Below are positions 30,912 through 39,270 of a stretch of 39,270 nt of DNA, in pieces. Position numbers and translations under genes: made by a program. Below the pieces are notes generated by a model. The model was not told the DNA's origin and searched no databases. It was given only the letters and a program-made list of their open reading frames with translations. The DNA lies in assembly GCA_029553855.1 (NCBI GenBank), contig JAKPKE010000260.1:1-39270 (forward strand). The letters are read 5' to 3'. This stretch comes from Bacillota bacterium (GTDB lineage: Bacteria > Bacillota > Clostridia > Lutisporales > Lutisporaceae). Each line of letters starts with the position of its first letter. Position 1 is the stretch's first letter.

Positions 30912-32798
30912 ATGAATGGTATTGATTACAAACATGTAATTGAGCTTTCCCATGAAAGATGCAGAAAATTAAATATAAAAGAGGATCAGGTTTTCAGCAG
31001 TAAAATCATTAATGAGGCAGAGCTGCAAAAAAGATTTGCCGATAAGAGAAGTATGATTTTAACAGCAGCACCTTATATGGAGCAACTGATAAATTTTGTC
31101 AGGGGGCACAATTTCTTCGCTCTTCTTACCGATGGAGAAGGATGCATACTTAATGCAATAGGAGATGAAAAGATACTGTCGGAAGCCTTTGATTTAAAAA
31201 TGATTCCCGGCGCTTTTATGAACGAAGAGAGCATCGGTACTAATGCAATGGCCATAGTCATTAAAACAGGGGAACCTGTACAACTGTCCGGGAAAGACCA
31301 TTTCATAAAAGCATATCATAGATGGACCTGTTCCGGGGCACCTATTAAGGATCACCATGGGAATCTTATAGGGGTTCTGGACCTGACAGGATATACCGAA
31401 CATGTTCATCCCCATACATTAGGTATGGTTATTGCAGCGTCAAATGCAATTGAAGAAATGATCAGAGTAAAGGAATTTAATAATCTTCAGGATATCAACA
31501 ATAAACATATAAATACAATATTTAATACGATGCCGGTTGCTATCGTAACTTCCGACATAAACGGCAGGATTAAAATTCATAACAATAAGGCAATGGAACT
31601 TCTGGGGAACAAAGGCAACCAGCTTAAGGCAAAAGATATGGGTGAGATTATTGAGGAATGGGACAGGATAAAGAAAGATATCTGCCAGGGCGGAAATATC
31701 TCACGGGGAATAGATATTATAGCAAATAAAAACAGATTCTCCTGTCGCCTGATTGCCAACCCCATCTATAATTCAGTTGATGATGATGTGGAGATAGTAT
31801 ATGTTTTTGAAAGAATCGAAAAGGAAAAGAAAGAAAGAAAGAAAAATGAATACCAGGCATATTATACTTTTGACAAAATCATAGGAAAAGACGAAAACTT
31901 TTTAAAAATTGTGGAGTACGCAAAAAAAATTTCCGACGGCAAATCCACAATACTTATAATGGGCGAAAGCGGTACCGGGAAAGAAGTATTTGCCCAGGCT
32001 ATTCATAACTTCAGCAAAAGAATGGATGGGCCTTTTTTGGCTCTGAACTGTGGCGCCATACCTACCCAGCTTATCGAGTCCGAGCTCTTCGGGTACGAGG
32101 AAGGTGCTTATACAGGAGCAAAAAAAGGAGGAAATATAGGAAAATTCGAATTGGCTTCAGGGGGCACTATTATGCTGGATGAAATCGGTGAAATGCCTAT
32201 GGATATGCAAACTAAACTTCTGAGAGTGCTTCAGGAAGGCATTATTACAAGGATCGGTAGTGCAAAGCCCATATCTGTAGATGTAAGGATTATTGCTTCC
32301 ACAAACAAGGACTTGAAGGAGGAAGTGAAGCTTGGAAGGTTCAGGAAGGACTTGTATTACAGATTGAATGTGCTGCCTTTGTTTTTGCCGCCCTTGAGCC
32401 AAAGGAAAGATGATATACAGCTGCTTACAGATTATTTTATGAAAAACATTGCGGAGAATCTTGGCAAAAAAGAAATAGAAATTCCGGAAGAATACTTAAA
32501 GACTATGATAGATTATGATTGGCCCGGAAATATCAGAGAGCTTGAGAATTTTGTGGAGCTTGTTGTCTGTACCGAATCTATCCCCTGCGGTTATTTCGGT
32601 CATGAAAGATATTGTTATGAGGGACTGTATGAGGGAATCATTCAAAGTTCCGATATGAATCTGGATAATATGGAAAAAGTACATCTGAAGAAAGTGCTGA
32701 AAAAGCACAACGGGAATATTACTCACTCTGCAGCGGCCTTAGGGATAAGAAGAAACACCCTCTATGGCAAAATTAAAAAATATAACATTAAATTATAG
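30912..32798 (+). CDS. Sigma-54-dependent activator (GAF-PAS-AAA+-Fis)
   Basis: A 628-aa AcoR-like regulator. The N-terminal GAF-type sensor (about 60-190) has EESIGTNAMAIVIKTGEPVQ, then a PAS domain (about 200-300; MPVAIVTSDINGRIKIHNNK). The AAA+ part has Walker A GESGTGKE (351-358), the sigma-54-contact loop GAYTGA (398-403, Tyr in place of Phe, common in the family), Walker B TIMLDEIGEMP and LYYRLNVLPL. It ends in a Fis-type helix-turn-helix (HNGNITHSAAALGIRRNTLY). It follows the phosphatase by 12 nt and is the presumed activator of the promoter at 20130. Its ligand may be the operon's aldehyde or acid. Confidence 0.92.
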   Translation: MNGIDYKHVIELSHERCRKLNIKEDQVFSSKIINEAELQKRFADKRSMILTAAPYMEQLINFVRGHNFFALLTDGEGCILNAIGDEKILSEAFDLKMIPGAFMNEESIGTNAMAIVIKTGEPVQLSGKDHFIKAYHRWTCSGAPIKDHHGNLIGVLDLTGYTEHVHPHTLGMVIAASNAIEEMIRVKEFNNLQDINNKHINTIFNTMPVAIVTSDINGRIKIHNNKAMELLGNKGNQLKAKDMGEIIEEWDRIKKDICQGGNISRGIDIIANKNRFSCRLIANPIYNSVDDDVEIVYVFERIEKEKKERKKNEYQAYYTFDKIIGKDENFLKIVEYAKKISDGKSTILIMGESGTGKEVFAQAIHNFSKRMDGPFLALNCGAIPTQLIESELFGYEEGAYTGAKKGGNIGKFELASGGTIMLDEIGEMPMDMQTKLLRVLQEGIITRIGSAKPISVDVRIIASTNKDLKEEVKLGRFRKDLYYRLNVLPLFLPPLSQRKDDIQLLTDYFMKNIAENLGKKEIEIPEEYLKTMIDYDWPGNIRELENFVELVVCTESIPCGYFGHERYCYEGLYEGIIQSSDMNLDNMEKVHLKKVLKKHNGNITHSAAALGIRRNTLYGKIKKYNIKL

Positions 32799-32814
32799 AC
32801 TCATTTGCGATACC

Positions 32815-33777
32815 CTATGTTTCGGCTATTATATCGCCGATCTCTTTTAAATCGTACCCTCCGATTCCTTCCAACTCCGTTCTGAATTCAGGTGAACGGA
32901 GTATATCTATTATTGCTTCAAAATGCGGTCTATTCACATCTTCCTTTTTCATAACAAGCTCGTATCTTTCAACTTGCATGGGAATGAAATCAATTCCCTT
33001 GACTTGAAGACTTGTCTTTTCGTTTCCCATTCCAAAATCGGCATCACCCCGGGCAACAGTACTGGCTATAGCCAGGTGTGAGGCACATTCATTTTCATAG
33101 CCCCTGATTTTTTTGTAAGGGATGTTCATTTTACGTAGATGTTCGTCCAGGAGCACCCTGGTGCCGCTTCCCTTTTCTCTGTTTATTATGGTTATATCAT
33201 TGCGTTTCAGGTCCTCCCAGCCATTGATTCCTTTAGGGTTTCCGCTTATTACATAAAAGCCCTGCAACCTGCAGGCCAAATGAACAATAACTGCCTGTAT
33301 GCCTGGGAGCATCCGCCGGACATAGGGTACATTGTACAAACCAGTATCACCGTCCCACAAATGAGCTGTAGCAACCTGAACCTTACCATGATACAGCGCA
33401 TAGAGGCCGTTGTAGCTTCCGATATATGAGCGAAAAGTCCTCGTACCTGAGGGGTGTAGTTCAAGGTATCTGGACAGTATATCCAATATGGCATCCTGCC
33501 CGCAAATTACAAAACCGCTGCTCTGAGATGGCTCTTCACCTGAAGAAAGGGTTGACTTTGCGGGGGCCGTGAGTTTATATTTCGTATGGGATAAAAAGCC
33601 TTTTGAAGAGCTATCCCTATTTTTGTAAGCTTCCAGGTCATCCGTATCAATTCTGAGCTTTTTTCCAACCTTGTAAGCGTTTAGTTCCCCCCTCTTTATC
33701 AATTCGTATACGGTGTTTTTGGTGATTTTTAATATTTCTGCGACCTCTTGGGGGGTAAGCACGGATTTGTCCGCCAT
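32815..33777 (-). CDS. HTH-PBP regulator, probable molybdate/tungstate-responsive
   Basis: The N-terminus (2-55) is an excisionase/MerR-like helix-turn-helix: LTPQEVAEILKITKNTVYEL, KRGELNAYKVGKKLRIDTDD. The rest (about 85-315) is a periplasmic-binding-like domain (PBP_like_2) with GLYALYHGKVQVATAHLWDG, the NREKGSGTRVLLDE anion-binding loop and DADFGMGNEKTS-like GDADFGMG. Such regulators sense molybdate or tungstate through the PBP domain. It is divergent from modA. A longer frame begins at 33798, but GGAGG followed by TTTTTTT places the start at 33777 (320 aa). It is the candidate binder of the TTATG iterons. Confidence 0.85.
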   Translation of the reverse strand: MADKSVLTPQEVAEILKITKNTVYELIKRGELNAYKVGKKLRIDTDDLEAYKNRDSSSKGFLSHTKYKLTAPAKSTLSSGEEPSQSSGFVICGQDAILDILSRYLELHPSGTRTFRSYIGSYNGLYALYHGKVQVATAHLWDGDTGLYNVPYVRRMLPGIQAVIVHLACRLQGFYVISGNPKGINGWEDLKRNDITIINREKGSGTRVLLDEHLRKMNIPYKKIRGYENECASHLAIASTVARGDADFGMGNEKTSLQVKGIDFIPMQVERYELVMKKEDVNRPHFEAIIDILRSPEFRTELEGIGGYDLKEIGDIIAET

Positions 33778-33873
33778 AAAAAAACCTCCATTCATCAAAG
33801 GTTTGTTTTATTACATTATAGCATTTATAACTAATATAGGCTATTGATTTTATCATAAGCTACTGTTAATATT

Positions 33874-33957
33874 AACATAGCATGACATAATAAAACATTA
33901 TTAAAGAGATAAAAATATAATAAATTGTTATGCGATGTTATGTTATATTATGTTACA
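33874..33957. promoter_or_regulatory. TTATG/CATAA iteron operator region between the regulator and modA
   Basis: The left array 33874-33900 (AACATAGCATGACATAATAA) and the right array 33925-33957 (GATGTTATGTTATATTATG core) are in opposite orientation, as in the moeA region at 1090-1183. It lies 61 nt before the modA start and 97 nt from the divergent regulator start, so it could control both. Confidence 0.65.
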
Positions 33958-34017
33958 CATACTGAAAATGCAGTGCATATGCAAAAAAAAGAAATTTGAT
34001 GGAGGAGGTTTTTTGTT

Positions 34018-34803
34018 TTGAAACACATTCAAAAAAGATTATTCATTTCTCTGGTTATAACTATCCTATTATTCTCGACTGCCTGCGGAAAGGTGGTCCC
34101 TGAGCCTGAAGTTTCATTGACAATCTCGGCTGCTGCCAGCCTGAAGGGTGCTATGGAGGAAGTCAAAGCAGCCTATGCAGAGGAAAAACCCAATGTAATT
34201 CTCACATGCAATTTCGGTTCTTCGGGTTCTCTGCAGCAGCAGATAGAGCAGGGGGCAGAGGTGGATGTCTTTTTTTCTGCCGCAGCCAAACAAATGGACG
34301 CACTGCAGGAAAAAGGGCTTATCGTAGAGGATACCAGGAAGAATATTCTGGAAAACAAAATTGTGCTTATTGTACCGAAAGATGTTACATCGGTTACTGA
34401 TTTTAACGATTTGACATCAGACAATGTTAAAAAAATCGCTTTAGGAGAAACAAAGAGTGTGCCGGTGGGGCAATATTCCGAAGAAGTGCTGAAAAAGCTC
34501 AATTTGATGGATACCATTGAGTCTAAGGTCGTGTTCGGCAAGGATGTGAAAGAGGTTTTGACCTGGGTTGAAACAGGAAATGCCGATGCGGGCATGGTCT
34601 ATGAAACCGACTCAATAACCTCGGAAAAGGTTAGAGTTGTAGCTTATGCACCCGAGGGCTCCCATAAGCCGGTTGTATATCCGGCAGCGGTAATCAAAGA
34701 CAGTAAAAACATTGATGCTTCCAAGAATTTTATGAGCTTCCTTTGCAGCGAAAAAGCAAAATCAATATTTGAAAGATACGGATTTGCATTTATAATAAAA
34801 TAA
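34018..34803 (+). CDS. modA: Molybdate ABC transporter binding lipoprotein
   Basis: ModA captures molybdate or tungstate outside the membrane. The 261-aa precursor has a signal peptide with lipobox FSTACGK (Cys23), then SLTISAAASLKGAMEEVKAA, NFGSSGSLQQQIEQGAEVDV and SAAAKQMDAL, the family's oxyanion-binding blocks, and ETGNADAGMVYETDS. It starts at a TTG (34018) with GGAGGAGG 9 nt upstream; there is no ATG at a better place. It is first in modABC, right after the operator region. Confidence 0.95.
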   Translation: MKHIQKRLFISLVITILLFSTACGKVVPEPEVSLTISAAASLKGAMEEVKAAYAEEKPNVILTCNFGSSGSLQQQIEQGAEVDVFFSAAAKQMDALQEKGLIVEDTRKNILENKIVLIVPKDVTSVTDFNDLTSDNVKKIALGETKSVPVGQYSEEVLKKLNLMDTIESKVVFGKDVKEVLTWVETGNADAGMVYETDSITSEKVRVVAYAPEGSHKPVVYPAAVIKDSKNIDASKNFMSFLCSEKAKSIFERYGFAFIIK

Positions 34804-34819
34804 CGGGGGATTATTTGGA

Positions 34820-35515
34820 GTGATTGGAGTGGCTATAGATTTTTCTCCTATATGGATATCATTGAAAACAGCATTGACAGCAACTCTTCTGACATTCTTT
34901 TTTGGAATTGCGGCTGCCTGGCATGTTGCTAACTACAGGGGGAAGCTTAAGGGATTGGTTGACGGGCTCCTAACCTTGCCAATGGTTTTGCCGCCAACGG
35001 TTGCGGGCTTTTTTCTGCTGCTGATTTTTGGTAAGTACGGTCCAATAGGAAAGATACTGTATGCTCTTGGGATACCCGTCATTTTTACTTGGCAAGCTAC
35101 GGTCATTGCGGCAACAGTGGTCGCATTTCCATTAATGTATAAAACTGCAAGAGCGGCATTTGAGCAGATTGACGGGAACATATTGAACGCCGCAAGAACC
35201 CTTGGGGTTTCCGAATGGAATGTATTCTGGAGGGTATCCGTTCCCCTTGCCCGTCCGGGTATTGCCGCAGGTACCGTACTTGCCTTTGCAAGGGCAATGG
35301 GAGAGTTCGGGGCAACTCTCATGGTAGCGGGCGGCATACCGGGGAAGACGCAAACTATTCCAATAGCTATCTTTTTTGCGGCGGAAGGCGGCGAGATGGA
35401 CAAGGCAATGATCTGGGTGCTGTTGATTACCGGGATCTCTTTGATTGCTATGGTTTTGATAAATTATTGGACGGAATATCAGCACAAGAGCTTAACCTTT
35501 TCCGGGAGGAAATAA
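34820..35515 (+). CDS. modB: Molybdate ABC transporter permease
   Basis: A 231-aa inner-membrane permease with five to six hydrophobic segments. It shows DGLLTLPMVLPPTVAGFFLL and the EAA loop AARTLGVSEWNVFWRVSVPL, then GRMGEFGATLMVAG-like RAMGEFGATLMVAGG, all diagnostic of ModB. A GTG start is used; 34820 has GGGGGA upstream, while a second GTG at 34829 has GGAG, so the exact start is uncertain by 3 codons. The gap to modA is 16 nt. Confidence 0.95.
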   Translation: MIGVAIDFSPIWISLKTALTATLLTFFFGIAAAWHVANYRGKLKGLVDGLLTLPMVLPPTVAGFFLLLIFGKYGPIGKILYALGIPVIFTWQATVIAATVVAFPLMYKTARAAFEQIDGNILNAARTLGVSEWNVFWRVSVPLARPGIAAGTVLAFARAMGEFGATLMVAGGIPGKTQTIPIAIFFAAEGGEMDKAMIWVLLITGISLIAMVLINYWTEYQHKSLTFSGRK

Positions 35516-35516
35516 C

Positions 35517-36578
35517 ATGGCACTATACGTAGATATAAAAAAGAAGCTTCCCGGTTTCTGCCTTGACGTTAACTTTGAAGCCGGGACAAATACTGTAGGC
35601 TTTTTGGGGGCTTCAGGTTCCGGGAAGAGCATGACTCTGCGCTGCATTGCCGGAATTGAGACACCGGACAGCGGAATAATCGAGTTGAATGGACGTATTT
35701 TATTCGATTCGGCAAAAGGAATCAATCTTCCCATCAGGAAACGGCGGGTAGGGTTCTTGTTCCAGAACTACGCCCTTTTTCCCAACATGACGGTGGAAGA
35801 GAATATCCGGTTTGGGCTGGGGAGCCTGAGCGTTTCGGAACAATTGGAAAAGGTTCGTGAGATGATCTCTGTTATGCATATGGAAGGGCTTGAGAAAAGA
35901 TATCCCAGTCAGCTTTCGGGCGGACAGCAGCAACGGGCTGCATTAGCCAGGGCTCTGGTCATAGATCCCGAAGTCCTGCTGCTGGATGAACCTCTTTCAG
36001 CATTGGATGAGCATTTAAGAGACAATATGCTTAAGCAGATGATTGAAACCCTTTCGGGCTACAGGGGCGTTACGCTGTTTGTGACACATAACATTGAGGA
36101 GGCATACAGGGTCTGCAGGGACTTGGTGGTATTGTCTTCAGGAAAGTTAGAGGCAAAAGGGAATAAAGAATCCGTGTTCATGAATCCGCCCACAATAGAA
36201 ACAGCCCATATAACGGGATGCAAGAACCTTTCAGCTGCAAAGCCCATCTCTTCCGATGAGATAGAAGCACTTGACTGGGGAGTTATACTGAAGGTAAATA
36301 AGGAAGATAAAAAAGATATAAAATATATCGGAATTCGTCCGTATCATATTGAATTGGCCGAAGACGCCAGGAATCAAAACACTATTAATTGCTGGATTAG
36401 TTATACCGGCGAAACTCCCTCCAGAATGACAGTTTATTTATCCGTTGGAAGAAAACCTTCAGGCAACGGGGAATACCAGCTTCAATGGGAGATTCCAAGG
36501 GAGAAATGGGAAAAGGTTAAAGCAATGCAACAACCCTTGTCTTTAAAGTTAGATCCCGACAAATTGATATTGATATAG
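35517..36578 (+). CDS. modC: Molybdate ABC transporter ATPase
   Basis: A 353-aa ATPase. It has Walker A GASGSGKS, Q-loop FLFQNYALFPNMTVEENI, signature LSGGQQQRAALARAL, Walker B LLLDEPLSALDEHL and the switch FVTHNIEEAY. The C-terminal extension (about 235-353) is a TOBE/Mop-like regulatory part with IKYIGIRPYHIELAED. It starts one base after the modB stop with GGAGG upstream. Confidence 0.94.
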   Translation: MALYVDIKKKLPGFCLDVNFEAGTNTVGFLGASGSGKSMTLRCIAGIETPDSGIIELNGRILFDSAKGINLPIRKRRVGFLFQNYALFPNMTVEENIRFGLGSLSVSEQLEKVREMISVMHMEGLEKRYPSQLSGGQQQRAALARALVIDPEVLLLDEPLSALDEHLRDNMLKQMIETLSGYRGVTLFVTHNIEEAYRVCRDLVVLSSGKLEAKGNKESVFMNPPTIETAHITGCKNLSAAKPISSDEIEALDWGVILKVNKEDKKDIKYIGIRPYHIELAEDARNQNTINCWISYTGETPSRMTVYLSVGRKPSGNGEYQLQWEIPREKWEKVKAMQQPLSLKLDPDKLILI

Positions 36579-36579
36579 G

Positions 36580-36634
36580 TTCAAGGCGAGGGAAGAAAGG
36601 CTGCTGCACAGCCTGAATCCCCTTGCCTCTTGAA
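36580..36634. terminator. Convergent terminator between modC and gerQ
   Basis: An outer stem TTCAAG/CTTGAA with further pairing of GCGAGGG/CCCCTTGC encloses a perfect AGGCTG/CAGCCT hairpin (36598-36614). It sits between converging genes and has no clear T-run on the plus strand. Confidence 0.5.
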
Positions 36635-36644
36635 TTCTCAGACA

Positions 36645-37115
36645 CTAAAAATAGAATTTCACGAACTTTATTGAATAAATATCACATAGAATCAGGTCGT
36701 CAGTTTCGGCCTCCCTTATTATAATGTAGCTTATTCCCACATCAACAAGCGTTCCTTCACGGTCTATAAGCATATTGGTACCAATGAGAAATTCTACCTT
36801 GACTCTTTTCCCTATCTGGGATTTTAAATAACCTTGGGTATATTCTATATCAAGCACAGGCGTTGTCGGAAGCATGTCAAAGTCTACAGGAGCAGCTCCT
36901 GTCAAAGGAACCTGTGCCTGCAGCGGCATTTGGGGTATTTGCTGACCTACCCCGGCCTGACCTCCTATTTGTTGCAGCGGCTGTTGCATGGGATATGGCG
37001 TCGGAGCCATAGGATATCCGAAACTGGTACCCATTTCCGGAGCTTTGCTTAATTGGGCCTGAACATTGCTGTCTGAGGATATTTGGCCATAATTATACGG
37101 ATTATTGATATACAT
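36645..37115 (-). CDS. gerQ: GerQ-like spore coat protein
   Basis: A 156-aa protein with a Tyr/Asn/Pro/Gln-rich low-complexity N-terminal half (YPMAPTPYPMQQPLQQIGGQ) and a compact C-terminal domain (about 92-156) reading YLKSQIGKRVKVEFLIGTNM, then EGTLVDVGISYIIIREAETD. This organisation is that of Bacillus GerQ, the coat protein that anchors CwlJ in the spore and is cross-linked during coat maturation. It lies directly after cwlJ, as in Bacillus. The start has a GGAG site. Identity of sequence to GerQ is modest, so context carries weight. Confidence 0.7.
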   Translation of the reverse strand: MYINNPYNYGQISSDSNVQAQLSKAPEMGTSFGYPMAPTPYPMQQPLQQIGGQAGVGQQIPQMPLQAQVPLTGAAPVDFDMLPTTPVLDIEYTQGYLKSQIGKRVKVEFLIGTNMLIDREGTLVDVGISYIIIREAETDDLILCDIYSIKFVKFYF

Positions 37116-37161
37116 AAGGATCTCCTTTCTTAGATAATATTGGATACTCTTTTCTTTCTTC

Positions 37162-37605
37162 CTATGTAGTATAGTAAAGCCTTGTAGGGTTATAGAAACA
37201 ATGCTCCCCTACTTCGTTTGTAAACCTGCCGGAGCCGTTTCTTGGGAAAATTTGAGGACAGACTGTCGCAAAAGGATTAAAATACCACAGACTATAGGCT
37301 ACCGTCAGAAGCTTATTTCCCGATAAAGCCCAGTCCGCTATATCATAGTGTATTTGTTCGGCCGGGATATTAAAAATATTCTGAGGGTTATATGCACCTC
37401 CAATGGTTTCCGAAGCGCAGTCAAACTGACCCTGCTGGAACATGACCTTTCGCAGATCTCCCTGGCATAATCTCTGATACTCTCCATTCGGGACATGAAC
37501 TCTATTCATAATTACAGTGGCTACGGCCTTCATTCCATTGTCACCTTCGCCACCGGCTTCACACTTTATCATTCGGGCAAATATTTCTCTTGTTGTAAGA
37601 GGCAC
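37162..37605 (-). CDS. cwlJ: Spore cortex-lytic enzyme CwlJ
   Basis: CwlJ hydrolyses cortex peptidoglycan during spore germination. The 147-aa sequence is a complete Hydrolase_2 domain without signal peptide or peptidoglycan-binding repeat, which separates CwlJ from SleB. The catalytic Glu16 is in RMIKCEAGGEGDNGMKAVA, followed by VIMNRVHVP and YSLWYFNPFATVCPQIFPRN. It uses a GTG start with GAGGTGAG upstream. A CATAAAAT box about 30 nt upstream could be a sporulation sigma -10 element; this is weak. It forms an operon with gerQ, 46 nt apart. Confidence 0.92.
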   Translation of the reverse strand: MPLTTREIFARMIKCEAGGEGDNGMKAVATVIMNRVHVPNGEYQRLCQGDLRKVMFQQGQFDCASETIGGAYNPQNIFNIPAEQIHYDIADWALSGNKLLTVAYSLWYFNPFATVCPQIFPRNGSGRFTNEVGEHCFYNPTRLYYTT

Positions 37606-37643
37606 AGTAACTCACCTCGCATGTAGTGATATTATCATTTTAT

Positions 37644-37671
37644 GTGACAGGGTCATATTTGACACTGTTAC
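37644..37671. promoter_or_regulatory. Dyad between cwlJ and dsdA
   Basis: GTGACAGGGTCA and TGACACTGTTAC pair in 10 of 12 positions around a 4-nt loop. It lies in the divergent spacer and may be an operator for dsdA or a hairpin in its leader. Confidence 0.35.
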
Positions 37672-37761
37672 GGTTAATTATTTATAATTGAATCATATAT
37701 AAAATAAGGACTGCAGGGCGAAAACAGGCCGGAAAAGTTCATTATAGGGGAGGAAAGCCTT

Positions 37762-39141
37762 ATGGATAAAATAATACTGGATAAAAGCGCAAGCCAATGG
37801 ATTCGGGAGTATCCCGTTATAGGAGATCTCATGGGTTATAAACCTGTATTTTGGATAAATGAAGGCATGGACAATACAGGTAATGCAATCTCTGAGCTTC
37901 CCGTTACAGTTGAAGATATGATAAATGCAGAAAACAGGCTTCATAGATTTGCACCATTGATTCGCAGACTATTCCCTGAGACAGCGGACCGGGAAGGTTT
38001 GATTGAGTCTGAATTGGTGCAAATCGAAAAAATGAAGAACAGCCTGCAATCTGTATACAATCAGGTTTTCAGAGGCGGGCTCATGTTGAAGTGCGATAAT
38101 TACCTGCCCGTAGCGGGATCCATAAAGGCAAGGGGAGGTATCTATGAGGTGCTGACCCATGCTGAAGATATTGCCTTGAAAAATGGAATGATAGATATGG
38201 ATGATGACTATTCAAGAATGGCAGAACCCGAGTATAAGAAATTTTTTGGCAAGTTCTCTTTGGCTGTAGGCTCAACCGGTAATTTAGGGCTAAGTATAGG
38301 GATAATGGGATCTGCTTTAGGCTTCAAAGTTACGGTGCATATGTCTGCAGATGCAAAGGAATGGAAAAAGAACCTCCTCAGGAGCAAGGGAGTCAATGTC
38401 ATAGAATACTCGTCAGACTACAGCAAAGCGGTGGAGGAAGGGAGAAAACAGTCCCTGCAGGATCCTGACAGTTATTTTGTGGATGACGAGCACTCCAAAA
38501 ATCTGTTTTTAGGTTATAGTGTTGCAGCTTTCCGATTAAAAAGGCAATTAGGTGACCATGGAATAACAGTCGATAAGGACCATCCGTTATTTGTATATTT
38601 GCCCTGCGGGGTAGGGGGCGCACCGGGGGGCATTTGCTTTGGTTTGAAGCAGGTATTTGGGAAATATGTGCATATATTTTTTGCAGAGCCGACCCACTCG
38701 CCGTGTATGCTTCTTGGTCTGGCTGCCGGTGAGAACGACAGACTTTCGGTACAGGACTTCGGGATAGATAATGTTACAGATGCTGACGGACTTGCAGTAG
38801 GAAGACCTTCGGCTTTTGTAGGAAGGATGGTGGAGAAGCTTTTAGGCGGCATATATACTGTTGAAGACAGTGAACTATTTAAGCTGCTGGCAATGATGAA
38901 GGATGAAGAGGGTATCAAGATTGAACCTTCGGGGACTCCGGGGCTTTTGGGGCCTATATGGCTTGAGGGAAGCAGTGAGGGCAAAATGTACATTAATGCC
39001 AATGGGTTGGAGACCGGCATGAAAAATGCAGCTCATATAGCATGGGCAACTGGGGGGTTGTTTGTGCCTGAAACCATGATGCAGGAATTCTACGGCAGAG
39101 GCAAAAGGATTATTGCACAACAGGAGAAAAATGCGACATAA
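37762..39141 (+). CDS. dsdA: D-serine ammonia-lyase
   Basis: This PLP enzyme converts D-serine to pyruvate and ammonia. The 459-aa sequence has the family's N-terminal WIREYPVIGDLMGYKPVFWI, the PLP lysine at Lys122 in PVAGSIKARGGIYEV (E. coli DsdA uses Lys118), STGNLGLSIGIMG for phosphate binding and LPCGVGGAPGGICFG. A GGGGAGGAAAG site precedes the ATG. No regulator of the dsdC type is adjacent. Pyruvate as product may link to the CstA/LytSR genes only in general metabolism. The last 129 bp of the window hold nothing I can support. Confidence 0.95.
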   Translation: MDKIILDKSASQWIREYPVIGDLMGYKPVFWINEGMDNTGNAISELPVTVEDMINAENRLHRFAPLIRRLFPETADREGLIESELVQIEKMKNSLQSVYNQVFRGGLMLKCDNYLPVAGSIKARGGIYEVLTHAEDIALKNGMIDMDDDYSRMAEPEYKKFFGKFSLAVGSTGNLGLSIGIMGSALGFKVTVHMSADAKEWKKNLLRSKGVNVIEYSSDYSKAVEEGRKQSLQDPDSYFVDDEHSKNLFLGYSVAAFRLKRQLGDHGITVDKDHPLFVYLPCGVGGAPGGICFGLKQVFGKYVHIFFAEPTHSPCMLLGLAAGENDRLSVQDFGIDNVTDADGLAVGRPSAFVGRMVEKLLGGIYTVEDSELFKLLAMMKDEEGIKIEPSGTPGLLGPIWLEGSSEGKMYINANGLETGMKNAAHIAWATGGLFVPETMMQEFYGRGKRIIAQQEKNAT

Positions 39142-39270
39142 TAGCCCTCAAGTTTGTTGATTCCATTGGGGAGAATTACATAGTATATCGATGCACACGG
39201 GTTATGATTTTGACAGGCCATAGGCATAGTAAAAAGCTAGATATTCTTTTCTGTGGGCTGCCTGTGGAAC

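Overview
The window looks like a chromosomal segment of an anaerobic, spore-forming member of the Firmicutes, most likely the Clostridia. The signs are low-GC, AT-rich spacers with strong GGAGG ribosome binding sites; the spore-germination pair cwlJ-gerQ; a rubrerythrin-type diiron protein; meso-diaminopimelate dehydrogenase; and a molybdenum aldehyde oxidoreductase of the kind known from anaerobes. No rRNA, tRNA, CRISPR array or complete insertion sequence was seen.

Layout. (1) 1-890: ddh, running off the left edge. (2) 1224-6257: a plus-strand operon of a MoeA-like protein, a FecCD-type ABC importer (permease, ATPase, binding lipoprotein) and a DUF4213/DUF364 protein. It is followed by the remnant of a sixth gene (about 6266-6446). 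(3) 6477-9534: an accessory island holding a 24-bp perfect inverted repeat, an HD-RyR protein and a TIR-LRR protein; this is a candidate conflict or immune system. (4) 9674-12844: cysK, a tiny Lys-rich ORF, a divergent purC, a 59-aa winged-helix protein and a metallophosphoesterase. (5) 12911-13121: a 211-bp stretch bounded by inverted repeats. (6) 13167-19740, minus strand: an FMN-dependent alpha-hydroxy-acid dehydrogenase, a CstA-type transporter, a 167-aa unknown, a LytTR response regulator with its LytS-type kinase, and a rubrerythrin-like protein. (7) 20031-32798: a sigma-54-type promoter followed by ten tightly packed genes around a Mop-type aldehyde oxidoreductase, ending with a sigma-54 activator. 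(8) 32815-36578: a divergent HTH-PBP regulator and modABC. (9) 36645-39141: cwlJ-gerQ on the minus strand and dsdA on the plus strand.

How it fits together. Much of the window concerns molybdenum. ModABC and the FecCD-type importer (by analogy with the molybdate importer MolABC) would supply the oxyanion, and MoeA would insert it. The XdhC-like and MocA-like proteins would mature the cofactor, and the Mop-type enzyme would use it, passing electrons to a fused flavin/Fe-S/CCG protein. The two uptake loci lie 33 kb apart but carry the same unusual TTATG-iteron operators. The HTH-PBP regulator divergent from modA is the obvious candidate to bind both. The Mop operon instead appears to be switched on by its own GAF-PAS-AAA+ activator from a consensus -24/-12 promoter.

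The two most promising undescribed items are the Mop-centred ten-gene system, whose flavoprotein lacks a recognisable NAD(P)H domain, and the HD-RyR/TIR-LRR pair inserted at the end of a broken metal operon. A 141-nt, three-way-junction-like inverted-repeat structure between the oxidoreductase and its redox partner is a third.
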